Notes: generated from the sequence alone by a model not told the origin. A stretch of 64,000 bases of DNA from Elainella saxicola E1 (GCA_002796835.1 LUGL01000040.1:37432-101431), one strand, 5' to 3'; counted from the stretch's first letter, positions 19,369 to 28,798 are shown. Program-made: numbers and translations.

Positions 19369-19851
19369 ATGACGCTAGATTTTTTGTTCGATAGCGCCAA
19401 CATTTTTGTTTTGCCCTTCTGGCTGATCATGATTGCTTTACCCGACTGGCAGGTGACACGGAAAGTGATGGATTCCTTCCTGCCGTTTGTTTTACTTGCA
19501 GGACTGTATGTCTACTTGTTCAGTTATAGTCTTGACCCAGATTCTGCTCAGGCTTTTGCAAATCCTCAATTGGCCGATCTGGCTCGTCTGTTTGCTGATG
19601 AGCGCGTCACAGCAACAGGATGGATCCATTTTCTAGTCATGGATCTATTTGTCGGTCGCTGGATTTATTGGGAAGGGCAACGCACCGGAATTTGGACACG
19701 CCACTCTTTAATTCTCTGTTTGTTTGCTGGACCGATCGGGCTATTGTCCCATATTATTACGCGCTGGATTAGCCAGTGGCTGGCTGCCCGTAATCAATCT
19801 TCTGCTCAAGAAAATGCGTCATCTGATAGCTTAACTTCTTCTGAGAATTAA
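19369..19851 (+). CDS. ABA4-like family membrane protein
   Basis: A 160-residue integral membrane protein with four hydrophobic segments, matching the ABA4-like (DUF4281) family: LFDSANIFVLPFWLIMIALP at the start and DLFVGRWIYWEGQRTGI in the middle. In plants ABA4 is needed for neoxanthin formation; in cyanobacteria the role is not settled, though the carotenoid gene crtR lies 3 kb away. The frame extends upstream over the divergent C39 gene, but ATG 19369 is at the first membrane segment and begins the family match. Confidence 0.88.
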   Translation: MTLDFLFDSANIFVLPFWLIMIALPDWQVTRKVMDSFLPFVLLAGLYVYLFSYSLDPDSAQAFANPQLADLARLFADERVTATGWIHFLVMDLFVGRWIYWEGQRTGIWTRHSLILCLFAGPIGLLSHIITRWISQWLAARNQSSAQENASSDSLTSSEN

Positions 19852-20157
19852 AGGTCTAAATACCCGACTTTCAAGCAGTTTTGAATGTTGAGAAACTCAT
19901 ATTTTTCTGAGGATTAACCCAGCTGAAATGCGATGATGCAAACTGGTGCTTCCACTGAAGGGATTCCTCTGGACGCTGAAACAGTAGCAACTTCATGCCA
20001 TTTCAAATATTAGCCAGACTCTAGCTCATTTCTATTTCTGGAGTGTGAACCTTGAGTCCCAATTTGTTTACACTGATCCCAGGCTAGAAATTGGATTTTA
20101 CCTTCCAGTATGATAGCTACAGGGTGATGGGAGGCTGCTAAGCAGCAATGTTGAAAA
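19852..20157. other. Intergenic region (306 bp), nothing recognised
   Basis: Between two plus-strand genes. No ORF, strong hairpin or repeat is evident; it presumably carries the promoter of the TonB-like gene. Confidence 0.45.
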
Positions 20158-21369
20158 ATGTTCCGTTTTCCTGATCGGACAAATCTTAGAACTGAATCGA
20201 TTAGTCATCGACCACAAGAGTCCAAACGATTTTGGTGCCTTTTAGGGAGCAGTTCCGTTTTAATTCATCTAGGGTTGATTTATTGGGTGGAAATTAGCAA
20301 CGTCCACCCCCCTAGGTCATCTGCAGCAAATAACGCCACACCGATCGATCTGGTTGAGCTACCTAACGCCAAACCTGCTCGGAACTCCTCCAGTTCCTCA
20401 AAAATGAGTCAAACTTCCCAGAAGTCTGGTCTAGACTCACAACCTCAAGCCAGGATTACTTTACCTCCCCAGACCTATTCCTCTACCGCAACAACTTTTT
20501 TTCAGCCTGATAGTTCTCAACTCGACAGTTCATCGATCGGCGTTGAACCGGAAGTCGAACCGGAAGCTGAACCAAACACTGAACCAGAAGCCGCACCGGA
20601 GCCCATTCCAAGCAATCCTGCGGCCCAGCCCCAAACCGCTCCCGATATTAACCCCTCACATTTTGCAACAGCTACACCCGCTAAACCAACTCCAGAAGAT
20701 TCTCTGCCAGAAGACGCCCCTCTAGACAATCCCGTCGCCGCTTCATCACCGGAAGCCACTACGGCATATTCTGAGCAGCAACCTCTCTCAACAAGCCCTG
20801 AAAATCTCCAGCCAGCCGAAGGGGCAACGCCTCAAGCCACGCAGAATCATTCAGAGCATATTGAACGCATTGCCACAGCGACTCCAACCCCACTGCTGTC
20901 TACTCAACCGATCGATGTGCCAATTCCTGACGTTTCTGGCAGATTACCCGCGAGTGAGGATCCTGGTTCCGATTTAGCCGCTAATGTCACCGAGCAGATT
21001 ACCATTCCCAGCCATTTAACAGCCAGTCTTACAGCCACTTCCCTGCCTCCCAATCGCGGTCAAGTTCTGGATGAAGCCGCTCAGCCCACGACGGAAGAAC
21101 AAACTTTCTCCTCCAATCCTGCCATTTCTCCTTGCCGTGTCACTCCAGAAGTAGTGCAGTTTTTAGGAAAAACGGTTGCCATGCAAGTCATCACGAATGA
21201 AAAGGGACAAGTGGTTCATACCATCACTCAGGAATCGAGCCATAGCATGGCATACGATGAACTAGCAGTTTGCCTGGTTAAAAACTGGTCCTTTGCTCCT
21301 GCGATCGCCAGAGGACAACCGGTCGCCAATGATGGCTTAGTCGTGCACATCACGATCGATCGCAGTTAA
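20158..21369 (+). CDS. TonB-like energy transducer protein
   Basis: A 403-residue single-pass protein. One membrane segment (about residues 27-46, CLLGSSSVLIHLGLIYWVEI) is followed by about 270 residues rich in Pro, Glu, Ser and Thr with short repeats (EPEVEPEAEPNTEPEAAPEP), then a C-terminal TonB-like domain of about 80 residues (AMQVITNEKGQVVHTITQES... YDELAVCLVKNWSFAPA). TonB proteins span the periplasm and energise outer-membrane receptors; no receptor or ExbBD genes are in the window. The low-complexity spacer is typical for cyanobacterial members. Confidence 0.82.
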   Translation: MFRFPDRTNLRTESISHRPQESKRFWCLLGSSSVLIHLGLIYWVEISNVHPPRSSAANNATPIDLVELPNAKPARNSSSSSKMSQTSQKSGLDSQPQARITLPPQTYSSTATTFFQPDSSQLDSSSIGVEPEVEPEAEPNTEPEAAPEPIPSNPAAQPQTAPDINPSHFATATPAKPTPEDSLPEDAPLDNPVAASSPEATTAYSEQQPLSTSPENLQPAEGATPQATQNHSEHIERIATATPTPLLSTQPIDVPIPDVSGRLPASEDPGSDLAANVTEQITIPSHLTASLTATSLPPNRGQVLDEAAQPTTEEQTFSSNPAISPCRVTPEVVQFLGKTVAMQVITNEKGQVVHTITQESSHSMAYDELAVCLVKNWSFAPAIARGQPVANDGLVVHITIDRS

Positions 21370-21398
21370 TTGATCTTTCCAGGGAGCCGAGCGCTGAG

Positions 21399-23054
21399 TT
21401 ATCCCATCAGGCTCTTAATCCGATCGGCTAGACGGAGGGAAAGCGCCACGATTGTTAAAGTCGGATTCGCATAGCCGCTTGAAGGAAAGACCGAACTACT
21501 CGCAATGTAGAGATTAGAGACACTATGCACACGGCAGTCAGCATCAACCACGCCTTGTTTCGGATCGATATGCATCCGCGTTGTACCAGTGTGATGAGCC
21601 GTACCGCCTCTTTCTAAAACTGGCAGGTCGCCATCTCGATCGAGCACATAGGTTCCTAAACCCGATTTTTGGATCTCTTCGGCCATCATTTCTTGCGATC
21701 GTTTGATACTTGCAATATCGGCATCTCGTAATCGAGTTTGCATTTGCACCCTTCTTCGGCCTAATGCGTCCACCTCACGACTGAGGGCAACCCGATTATC
21801 AGGATGAGGAGCCTGCTCCATAATCTGCAACACTTCAAAGACATCGTACATTCGCTCCAACCCTTCTAATTCAGACCATCCACCCAAAAAGATGTGTGGG
21901 TAGAAGACTTTGCGCGTCAATTTTCGATAAGCAAAAGCAGCAATGCTATCCAGCCCGGTGATGATATTCCCAAAATGCTGTGGGAGACTTTGGGAAGTAG
22001 ATGGATTCTCTTTTTTGAAGAGCGCCCTGAGAGAGGCAACAGCCTTCGTCGGTCGGAAATCTTTTAATGACCTTGGGAATAGCCAAGCTGCCGTGTTCAA
22101 AACCCGTTCCCGCCGCATCGCCTCATTCGTCAAGCCTAAAGCTCCCATAACTGAGATGCCGTTGATCGATCGCAAATCGTACAGGGCAGTTTTCTTAAAA
22201 ACTTCGGGACTGGAAGGAATGACAATGCCGCCCGTGATTAAGGGATGATCTGAATAGAAGCGCCCAACCAGATCGTAATCATTCCCCAAGCCTTGCTTCT
22301 GTACTCGATCGGAGAGCAGCAACAACTGAGCTGTGTTCACGCCCCCCGCCGCCAAGATCACCATCTTAGCTGCCACCCAAAACTGATTTCCTCCCAAACA
22401 AGCGACTCGCACTCGTTGAACGGTTTTCCCCGTTTCATCCGTCTCTAATTCAACCGCATTGGCATGGATGTAGGTCGTGATGTTTTTGGCCTGCTTCACA
22501 ACGCCAAGGTGGTCTTGAAAGAAGGCTGGACGCGGTCCAAATTGAAAAATTTTAGTGGTCACTCGATCGCCCTGAAAGGGAATTTGAGGGGCTTCAGCGG
22601 TAGCCCAGTTTTCTGCCTGGTAGGTTAGACCTTTGAGGCGAAACATTTTGTGCGCCCGCTCATAGAAAGGAATCAGGTAATTGCGATCGAAGGGCCAGCC
22701 ACAGTAGTTGGGTAACCAGTCTCGCGGCTCAAAATCGACTTCATCTAAGGGAGCCAGACGCAATCCTTGTTCAGATTTACTGATCGCAATTCCCCAAGTG
22801 CTGGAATTTCCACCCAACTGAAAATTGCGATCGCCTCGCACAACTTGAACAAAGTCGCCCTGGGTTTCTACCTCGTTAAGAGCAAGTATCTCCTCATCAG
22901 GGTTATCTATCCCTCCGCCCTCTAGCAAACAGACTCGAAAGTTTTGTCCAGCAAACTCATGCGCTAGAGTCAATGCGGCAGGTCCAGAACCAACAATACA
23001 AACTTCTGTTTCTATAATGTCTTGATCAGCAACAGTTCGAGCGTCAATTAACAC
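21399..23054 (-). CDS. GMC family oxidoreductase
   Basis: A 551-residue flavoprotein. The FAD-binding dinucleotide motif is near the start (VCIVGSGPAALTLAHEFAG, residues 18-36), a second FAD-contact stretch is FQLGGNSSTWG, and the C-terminal GMC signature contains the HHTGTTRMH active-site region and LYIASSSVFPSSGYANPT. Members oxidise alcohols, sugars or sterols, or split/lyse related substrates; the substrate is not predictable. No signal peptide is visible. It is single and codirectional with rluD across a 490-bp gap. Confidence 0.92.
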   Translation of the reverse strand: MLIDARTVADQDIIETEVCIVGSGPAALTLAHEFAGQNFRVCLLEGGGIDNPDEEILALNEVETQGDFVQVVRGDRNFQLGGNSSTWGIAISKSEQGLRLAPLDEVDFEPRDWLPNYCGWPFDRNYLIPFYERAHKMFRLKGLTYQAENWATAEAPQIPFQGDRVTTKIFQFGPRPAFFQDHLGVVKQAKNITTYIHANAVELETDETGKTVQRVRVACLGGNQFWVAAKMVILAAGGVNTAQLLLLSDRVQKQGLGNDYDLVGRFYSDHPLITGGIVIPSSPEVFKKTALYDLRSINGISVMGALGLTNEAMRRERVLNTAAWLFPRSLKDFRPTKAVASLRALFKKENPSTSQSLPQHFGNIITGLDSIAAFAYRKLTRKVFYPHIFLGGWSELEGLERMYDVFEVLQIMEQAPHPDNRVALSREVDALGRRRVQMQTRLRDADIASIKRSQEMMAEEIQKSGLGTYVLDRDGDLPVLERGGTAHHTGTTRMHIDPKQGVVDADCRVHSVSNLYIASSSVFPSSGYANPTLTIVALSLRLADRIKSLMG

Positions 23055-23545
23055 TGCAAAAATTCCTCGGGTAAATCAAGAGTGATTAAACAGTCAGCAA
23101 CAGCCAGTTTCCAGGCTTGAAGCTAGATTAAGCCTAGTTAGCCCAAATTGATCGAAGTCGTAACTTCGTAGAATCTTTCGTCTTAAAATGTGAAGAGAAA
23201 TATTCTTTTTAGCATTCTCTAAACAGTTCTTCTAAAAGTTAGACTTTACCTAAAAGAAGCACTGGATTTAGTAACCTTATTTTGCTATTTAACTATAAAG
23301 CAGTCAATCGCTTTAAAAAAGCCTTATGTATTTTTAAATTTCTTGTAAAGACGCCTAGAGAACTACAAAATATTCAAATCGTTTAGCGTATATTTACTAT
23401 CCCCTAGCTCTTATTCAGCTTTCCCTGGCTCTCTAAGCTCCAGGAGTTGAATCATTATCTTGGTATGAGTTCGTATGTTATGAGTTCGTATGTTATAAAT
23501 TCGTAGACGTAACGAGTTTATCAAAGCGACTCGTCACCATCATTT
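23055..23545. other. AT-rich intergenic region with a 15-bp tandem repeat
   Basis: A gene-free 491 bp stretch, clearly more AT-rich than its surroundings, upstream of the GMC oxidoreductase gene and downstream of the pseudouridine synthase gene. The only structure I see is the 15-bp tandem repeat at 23464-23505. It must contain the oxidoreductase promoter. Confidence 0.6.
23464..23505. repeat. 15-bp tandem repeat, 2.7 copies
   Basis: TATGAGTTCGTATGT occurs twice head to tail (23464-23478, 23479-23493), followed by a partial, altered copy TATAAATTCGTAG. It lies about 40 bp downstream of the rluD stop codon. Function unknown; too short and irregular to be a CRISPR. Confidence 0.85.
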
Positions 23546-24601
23546 TTACTCTAGAAGCTCGATCGCAGATGATTCCGAGGCTGCTCCTATCCGACGATGC
23601 AGCACTTCCAACAGGGTTAGGAAGGGGGCAGGCAGTGGGGCGATCGCCTCAATCCATTCTGCGGTCATAGGATGCTGAAGTTTTAATCGCCAAGCATGCA
23701 GAGCCTGTCCTGGCAAATTCACGCCGATCGATCGCCCTGATCCATAGACCGGATCTCCTACGACTGGATGGCCAATATGGGCACTATGCACCCGAATTTG
23801 ATGGGTTCGGCCTGTCTCTAGCTGAAACTGCATCAAGGTATAGTTGCCCAGCCGCTCTTTGACCTGCCAGTGGGTTACGGCTCTCCTGCCGCCCTTCTCT
23901 TCAGGCACCACGGCCTGCTTTTTGCGATCGATCAAATGACGGCCAATCGGTGCGTCGATCGTGCCACTGTCTGCTGCCGGAGCCCCATAAACTACCGCTA
24001 AATATTCCCGTCGCGCTGTTTTTGCTTTGAATTGGGCCTGCAAATGTTGATGGGCTAAATCAGTTTTGGCGATCGCTAAAGCACCACTTGTATCTTTATC
24101 CAGCCGATGCACAATGCCGGGACGCTGCACCCCACCAATCCCTGCCAAATTCTCGCAATGGGCCAGCAACGCATTGACCAGAGTGCCCGCAGCATGACCA
24201 GGAGCCGGATGCACGACCAATCCAGCAGGCTTGTTAATGATCAAAAGCTGTTCATCCTCATACAGCACATCCAAAGGGATCTCTTCTGGAGCGAGATCAA
24301 GCGGTTCTGCGGCTGGAATGGTGACCTGAATTCGATCGCCTACTCGAATATTGATTTTGCGAGAGGTACAAACCTGTCCATTGACCTGAACCTGTCCCTG
24401 CTCGATCAACTTCTGGATCCGGGAACGAGAGAGATCAGGCACTTGATCGGCTAACCAACGATCGAGGCGTTCGCCACTGGATGAAGCCAGCAGATGCAAG
24501 TCAGAACTAGAATTTACAGAGTCAGATGAGGAAGTCACCAAAATCGCGTCACTCGTCAATTGGCTGGGTACTTTAAAGAAAACTGAGTCAAGCCAAACCA
24601 A
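23546..24601 (-). CDS. rluD: RluA family pseudouridine synthase (RluD-type)
   Basis: Isomerises uridines in RNA, by family most likely in 23S rRNA helix 69. An S4 RNA-binding domain (about residues 42-95, ERLDRWLADQ and RIQKLIEQGQVQVNG) precedes the catalytic domain with the hallmark HRLDKDTSG (catalytic Asp) and the motif RTHQIRVH. The frame starts at TTG 24601, but the first 35 residues are Ser-rich and weakly conserved; GTG 24538 is an equally possible start. Length of about 330-350 residues is normal. Confidence 0.92.
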   Translation of the reverse strand: MVWLDSVFFKVPSQLTSDAILVTSSSDSVNSSSDLHLLASSSGERLDRWLADQVPDLSRSRIQKLIEQGQVQVNGQVCTSRKINIRVGDRIQVTIPAAEPLDLAPEEIPLDVLYEDEQLLIINKPAGLVVHPAPGHAAGTLVNALLAHCENLAGIGGVQRPGIVHRLDKDTSGALAIAKTDLAHQHLQAQFKAKTARREYLAVVYGAPAADSGTIDAPIGRHLIDRKKQAVVPEEKGGRRAVTHWQVKERLGNYTLMQFQLETGRTHQIRVHSAHIGHPVVGDPVYGSGRSIGVNLPGQALHAWRLKLQHPMTAEWIEAIAPLPAPFLTLLEVLHRRIGAASESSAIELLE

Positions 24602-24709
24602 ACACTACAATGCCTAGGTTTATAGCGATCAACACTCTCTTTACGATCTACTTTATCGCTGCTCATAGGCTATCTGAACTGTTTACGACTGAATTTTTTA
24701 GGTCTGCTA

Positions 24710-25204
24710 ATGGCTGATATTTCTAAATTTGTTTTGATGATTCAGCCCGTCAGTCGCCAAGGCGCAATCTGGCAAGCCATTCTTAGATCCCAACGCATTT
24801 CAGTGATTTGGGAACATCCCGATGTTAAGTTGGCGGATAGCTTCCACCATTTGAAATCGAGGAAGGTGCCGCTACCTGATTTGCTGCTGATTGATACTCG
24901 TGTTCAAAGCCTGAATGCCTATTCCATCTGCCGTTGGTGTCGCGATCACTACCCAGAGGTCAAGATTGTCTTAGTTAACGGAGCCCAAAAAATGGTCACC
25001 CCTTCTGAGCGACAATGGGCTTTGTTTCAAGGCGCATCCGATCTATTACCTCGATTTCAGCGCGATCGACTTGTGAGCGGAGCCGTGCTGAAAGTGCGGC
25101 GCATTCTCGATTTACTCGATCGTCCTACTCTGGATAGCAGCGCTTTGGTGAATGCCCTGATTGGTGCAACTCGCGAAGATCGCAGTAAGACGATCGATCC
25201 TTAA
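24710..25204 (+). CDS. Receiver-like (response-regulator fold) protein
   Basis: A 164-residue protein that follows the pattern of a CheY-like receiver domain: strand FVLMIQP, helix, the strand PDLLLIDTRVQ with an Asp at the phospho-acceptor position, and VKIVLVNGAQ. The acidic pair normally found after strand 1, the Thr after strand 4 and the Lys after strand 5 (here GASDLLPRF) are not visible, so it may not be phosphorylated. No output domain or histidine kinase gene is adjacent. Identification rests on the fold pattern only. Confidence 0.6.
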   Translation: MADISKFVLMIQPVSRQGAIWQAILRSQRISVIWEHPDVKLADSFHHLKSRKVPLPDLLLIDTRVQSLNAYSICRWCRDHYPEVKIVLVNGAQKMVTPSERQWALFQGASDLLPRFQRDRLVSGAVLKVRRILDLLDRPTLDSSALVNALIGATREDRSKTIDP

Positions 25205-25233
25205 TTTCTCCCTTACTCTGAAAAGCTGGATGT

Positions 25234-25983
25234 TCAACGGTTTGCGAGCGTTTTCTGCCAATTCACAACGTTGCCAATCACGGCAATTGCAGGGGCATCA
25301 AATCCACTTGTGGCCACTTGTTCCAGAATCGTCTCCAGCGTGCCAATTAAGGTTTCCTGCTCTGGACGAGTTCCCCAGCGAACCAGCGCGATCGGCGTTG
25401 CAGCAGTCAAACCAGCAGCACAGAGCTGATCAATAATATGGGCCAAGTTGTGAATGCCCATATAAATCACGATCGTCTCGGAGCCTTGGGCGATCGCTTG
25501 CCAGTTGATGGCGGGCCGGTATTTGCCAACCGATTCATGCCCGGTAACAAAGGTGACGGAAGAACTATAGGCCCGATGGGTGAGGGGAATATCAGCATAG
25601 GCAGGAGCTGCAATCCCAGAGGTGATACCGGGAACGACTTCGACTGGCACCCCTGCCTGAATCAAATCTTCCATTTCTTCGCCGCCTCGTCCAAACATGA
25701 AGGGATCTCCCCCTTTGAGCCGAACGACGATCGCATGAGATTGGACTTTTTCGATTAGCAGGGCTGTAATTTCTGCTTGTATTAAGGAATGGCGGCCCCG
25801 TCGCTTACCCGCATTGATTTGCTCCGCCGCTGGATTAATCATGGCCAAAATTGGCGGACTAATCAGCGCATCATAGACGACTACATCGGCACATTCCAGC
25901 AAGGTCTTGCCTTTCACCGTCATCAATCCTGGATCACCCGGTCCGGCCCCAACTAAATAAACTTTTCCCGATCGATTCGTCAT
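25234..25983 (-). CDS. cobA: Uroporphyrinogen-III C-methyltransferase
   Basis: A 249-residue SUMT that methylates uroporphyrinogen III at C2 and C7 with SAM, giving precorrin-2 for siroheme and cobalamin. Signatures: VYLVGAGPGDPGLMTVKG at the N-terminus, VVVYDALISP, VRLKGGDPFMFGRGGEE and PGITSGIAAPAYADIPLTHR. It is the single-domain form without the CysG oxidase/chelatase part. It lies 36 bp downstream of the sirohydrochlorin chelatase gene, so both siroheme-pathway genes are likely cotranscribed. It converges on the receiver-like gene. Confidence 0.95.
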   Translation of the reverse strand: MTNRSGKVYLVGAGPGDPGLMTVKGKTLLECADVVVYDALISPPILAMINPAAEQINAGKRRGRHSLIQAEITALLIEKVQSHAIVVRLKGGDPFMFGRGGEEMEDLIQAGVPVEVVPGITSGIAAPAYADIPLTHRAYSSSVTFVTGHESVGKYRPAINWQAIAQGSETIVIYMGIHNLAHIIDQLCAAGLTAATPIALVRWGTRPEQETLIGTLETILEQVATSGFDAPAIAVIGNVVNWQKTLANR

Positions 25984-26019
25984 GGTGGAAGCAATGTGAT
26001 GACGGAAGGTTTACTTATC

Positions 26020-26808
26020 TTAACCGTGGTGGGGATGATTTGCTTGAATGCGCTCTAGCACAAAATCTGCGAGTTGGGGTGTTGCGCCGATCGATCGTCC
26101 CAAATGCAGCCGCACATAGGGAAATTGTTGCTTCAGGCGTTCCACTTCCTGGCCGATCGCGTCGGTAATGCTGCCTTCAAACAAGAAATAGGGCAAAACG
26201 GCAATCTGCTGATAACCCTGCTTCACCAATTCCGTTACCTGTGTCTCTAAGCTGGGTGGCACGGACCAAAAAGCGACTGTAGCATTGAGTTGAGTAGCGA
26301 TGGCTTCAACCGCCTGATGACTGTTGGCACGACGGCTACCATGCGACATTACAATTCTGCCTGTGGAAGGCACAGTGACTTCTGGGTCCACTGGATTGAG
26401 CAACAGATTTCCCAAAGCCGAATCGCAACCCAGATAAGGCCGCACAATCAGCTCAATTTGGGCCTGCAACCGCTGTCGGGCAGTGTCAACTTCGGCAGGA
26501 ATATCTTCCATCACATGCACGCCAGACAACAGAAAGATCGGCAGAATTTCGATCGCCTCATAACCCTGCTGAACAGCTCGATCGGCAAACTGCTGAATTT
26601 GTTGATGGAGTGGAATTGGCCCGAGTTCCAAGACTGCGGTACCTACTAATGGCAAATTTTTAAGGTCGTGACTGCTAACCCTGGGTCCAGATCGCAATCG
26701 ATCGGCCACTAGCTGAGCAAGATGCTCCATGGCAATTTCCGGACGCGGATCGCGGCTGCCGTGGGAAACCAGCAAATAGGCAGAACCAACCAAAGCAACC
26801 TCCAACAT
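26020..26808 (-). CDS. sirB: Sirohydrochlorin chelatase (CbiX/SirB family)
   Basis: A 262-residue chelatase inserting Fe2+ (siroheme) or Co2+ (cobalamin) into sirohydrochlorin. Two CbiX-type halves are visible, each starting with a His-containing loop: LLVSHGSRDPRPE and IVMSHGSRRANSH, so this is the two-domain long form. ELGPIPLHQQIQQF and the ILPIFLLSGVHVMEDIP stretch are also typical. ATG 26808 is chosen over TTG 26832. It lies directly upstream of cobA on the same strand; dps is 80 bp further upstream. Confidence 0.92.
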   Translation of the reverse strand: MLEVALVGSAYLLVSHGSRDPRPEIAMEHLAQLVADRLRSGPRVSSHDLKNLPLVGTAVLELGPIPLHQQIQQFADRAVQQGYEAIEILPIFLLSGVHVMEDIPAEVDTARQRLQAQIELIVRPYLGCDSALGNLLLNPVDPEVTVPSTGRIVMSHGSRRANSHQAVEAIATQLNATVAFWSVPPSLETQVTELVKQGYQQIAVLPYFLFEGSITDAIGQEVERLKQQFPYVRLHLGRSIGATPQLADFVLERIQANHPHHG

Positions 26809-26888
26809 GACAAAAACAGCAGATTCCCTCAAACCGTTGAGCCCGATCTGGAGAATCTCCTGTTCCAGTCTAGAGTGAATGGCGAGTC

Positions 26889-27434
26889 TTAATTGCCGAC
26901 AAAGGCCATCGTTAAGCTGTCGTGAGCCAGGAAGTGACTGAGATGGAAAGCGCGATCTTCCGTTTCCAGCAGAATTTTTTCGTAGAGGTAGCGAGTCGCC
27001 CGATCGCCCAAGCTCTCTGCTTGACTGGCCTGTCGCCGCAGCACCTGAATCATTGCCTGTTCGGCCTGTAAATCATGCTCCAGCATCTGCCGACCACTAT
27101 AGACACCATCCCCTTCTGGAGTGAAGCAGCATAACTCGGCTAATTTTGAGAAGCTTGCTGCCGGAACACCGCCCAATCCATTCAGCCGCTCCCCAATTTC
27201 ATGTACGTATCCCTGCACTTTTTCGTAGCTGTCATTAAAGAATTCATGCAAAGAATAAAATTCTGATCCTTCCACTACAAAATGATGTTTTTGATACTGC
27301 AAATACAAGGCTTGAAAACTCGCTAATGCAACGTTCAAACCTTCACAAATTGGCGTGGTGACATTTAATTCCAGCATCACTGGATTGTCACGCATTTGAT
27401 CAAAAGGTTGCAAAACTGTTTCAGTGGCAGACAT
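26889..27434 (-). CDS. dps: Dps family ferritin-like protein
   Basis: A 181-residue four-helix protein of the Dps group, which oxidises and stores iron and protects DNA against peroxide. The inter-subunit ferroxidase residues are in [20 protein letters not shown] and the following helix ([15 protein letters not shown]). The N-terminal extension is short and not basic, so DNA binding is doubtful. GAGGA sits 7 nt before ATG 27434. It lies upstream of sirB-cobA on the same strand, joining iron storage and iron-tetrapyrrole synthesis. Confidence 0.92.
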   Translation of the reverse strand: MSATETVLQPFDQMRDNPVMLELNVTTPICEGLNVALASFQALYLQYQKHHFVVEGSEFYSLHEFFNDSYEKVQGYVHEIGERLNGLGGVPAASFSKLAELCCFTPEGDGVYSGRQMLEHDLQAEQAMIQVLRRQASQAESLGDRATRYLYEKILLETEDRAFHLSHFLAHDSLTMAFVGN

Positions 27435-27832
27435 AGGTGTTCCTCGGAGTAAAAATGGAATCTGTTGTATACGGCGTCACTTGTGTGTAGCGTAACCGTG
27501 AGACAGCTTAAAAAGCGTGGATTGAGCTGTTTTTAAGCGAATTTAATCCTTACTGTATCGATGGTCAATCTAACAGTCAACCTACCTTTTTTAGATTGCT
27601 GAAAGTAATTCTCAATACCGAAAAACAATCTTTAGAAAATCTTTCGATCGACTCACAAAACCTCTTAGATTCTGTATCAAAAAGTAACAAATAAAATGAG
27701 GACAGAAATTTTCTTTGGCTTGCTATTGCAAATGTTATGCAGCTTGAACAACTCAGATATTTCTCTATCTTTACCTGAGAAAAATCTTGAAAGAATGGCA
27801 AGCAAGCGATCGAAGAGCCGGAAAAAGATTTG
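27435..27832. other. Intergenic region (398 bp), promoter of dps
   Basis: AT-rich stretch between bestrophin and dps, both on the minus strand. A frame at 27577-27801 is Cys/Ser/Phe-rich without a ribosome site and is not accepted. No RNA gene or strong hairpin is seen. Confidence 0.5.
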
Positions 27833-28798
27833 CTAGCTTTCTAACAATTGCTTATCGCCAGCGGCAATTTCCCGACGCATGTTAGCCTGAGCAACTAACC
27901 AGCTTGAACTTTCAGGATCGAGCGTCATCAAATCATCGATATTTCGCTTCATCGTCTCGCAAATTTGATCGAGCGGTAGATCGTTCGAGTCTCGCCCAAA
28001 CGGATTTTCGATCTCCATACCGATCGCCTCAATCCCAAATAATGTGAAGCTCATCAATGCCACCATAGGTCCGGTCCACCAGCCCAATTGACTGACATAT
28101 TGAAAAGGCAGCGTTAGACAATAAATCAGCAGCAATTGTCGCAAATGAATGGCGTAAGCGAGCGGAATGGGGGTTTTCAAAATTCGTTCGCATCCACCTA
28201 AATAGTCCACCAGCGAATTCAGCAACTCTTGAATCGTCGCCAACTGATAGGCGCTTAAACATTGCCGCTGGTATTGGCGCTGCAAATAGTCTTGAATCCA
28301 AAACGCAATTTCTAGCGGTGGATTATTCATGGTTTGGAGCTTGTTATACCGCGGCGAGGACAGCAGGGGCTGGAGTTCGGTGTTAACAGGCTCTTGGCGC
28401 AGGTGCAATTTCGTGGCAACCGCAAAGGCCACCAGCAAATAAAGAACAGCCTGCTTTTCTTGGCGATCGGTCTTTTCGGTCTCCAGCACCGAGACCCAGA
28501 TATGTCTGGCTAAGTTGCGGACTGTGTTGACCAAACCACCCCACAGTTTTCGCCCTTCCCAAAATCGCTCATAGGCCGTGTTGGTGCGGAAAACGAGCAT
28601 TAACCCCAGCACGATATTGGGAATGATGCCAGCCAGAACGGGCAATGAGACGGGTACTCCAACGGCATGCAGCACCGAAACGCCAGCACCAAATGCACCA
28701 CAGATAATCGTTCGGCCTAGAATCGCCGGAATTACCGATCCGCGAATCTGAATGGCATGACGAAACCACGATCGCTGTTTTGACGAAACAGAGTGCAT
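27833..28798 (-). CDS. Bestrophin family ion channel protein
   Basis: A 321-residue membrane protein of the bestrophin/UPF0187 family. Seen: IQIRGSVIPAILGRTIICGAFG (first segments), GLMLVFRTNTAYERFWEGRKLWGGLVN, the family hallmark, and LPFQYVSQLGWWTGPMVALMSFTLFGIEAIGMEIENPFG. In cyanobacteria and plastids such channels pass chloride or bicarbonate; transport specificity here is inferred. TTG 28852 extends the frame, but ATG 28798 has GAGGTGA directly upstream and starts the conserved part. Confidence 0.93.
   Translation of the reverse strand: MHSVSSKQRSWFRHAIQIRGSVIPAILGRTIICGAFGAGVSVLHAVGVPVSLPVLAGIIPNIVLGLMLVFRTNTAYERFWEGRKLWGGLVNTVRNLARHIWVSVLETEKTDRQEKQAVLYLLVAFAVATKLHLRQEPVNTELQPLLSSPRYNKLQTMNNPPLEIAFWIQDYLQRQYQRQCLSAYQLATIQELLNSLVDYLGGCERILKTPIPLAYAIHLRQLLLIYCLTLPFQYVSQLGWWTGPMVALMSFTLFGIEAIGMEIENPFGRDSNDLPLDQICETMKRNIDDLMTLDPESSSWLVAQANMRREIAAGDKQLLES

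Noticed and set aside
23464-23505. Possible CRISPR-like repeat
   Set aside because: Unit is 15 bp with no spacers and only about 2.7 copies; no cas genes nearby.
27577-27801. 74-codon minus-strand ORF
   Set aside because: Cys/Ser/Phe-rich, AT-rich region, no ribosome site and no recognisable pattern.
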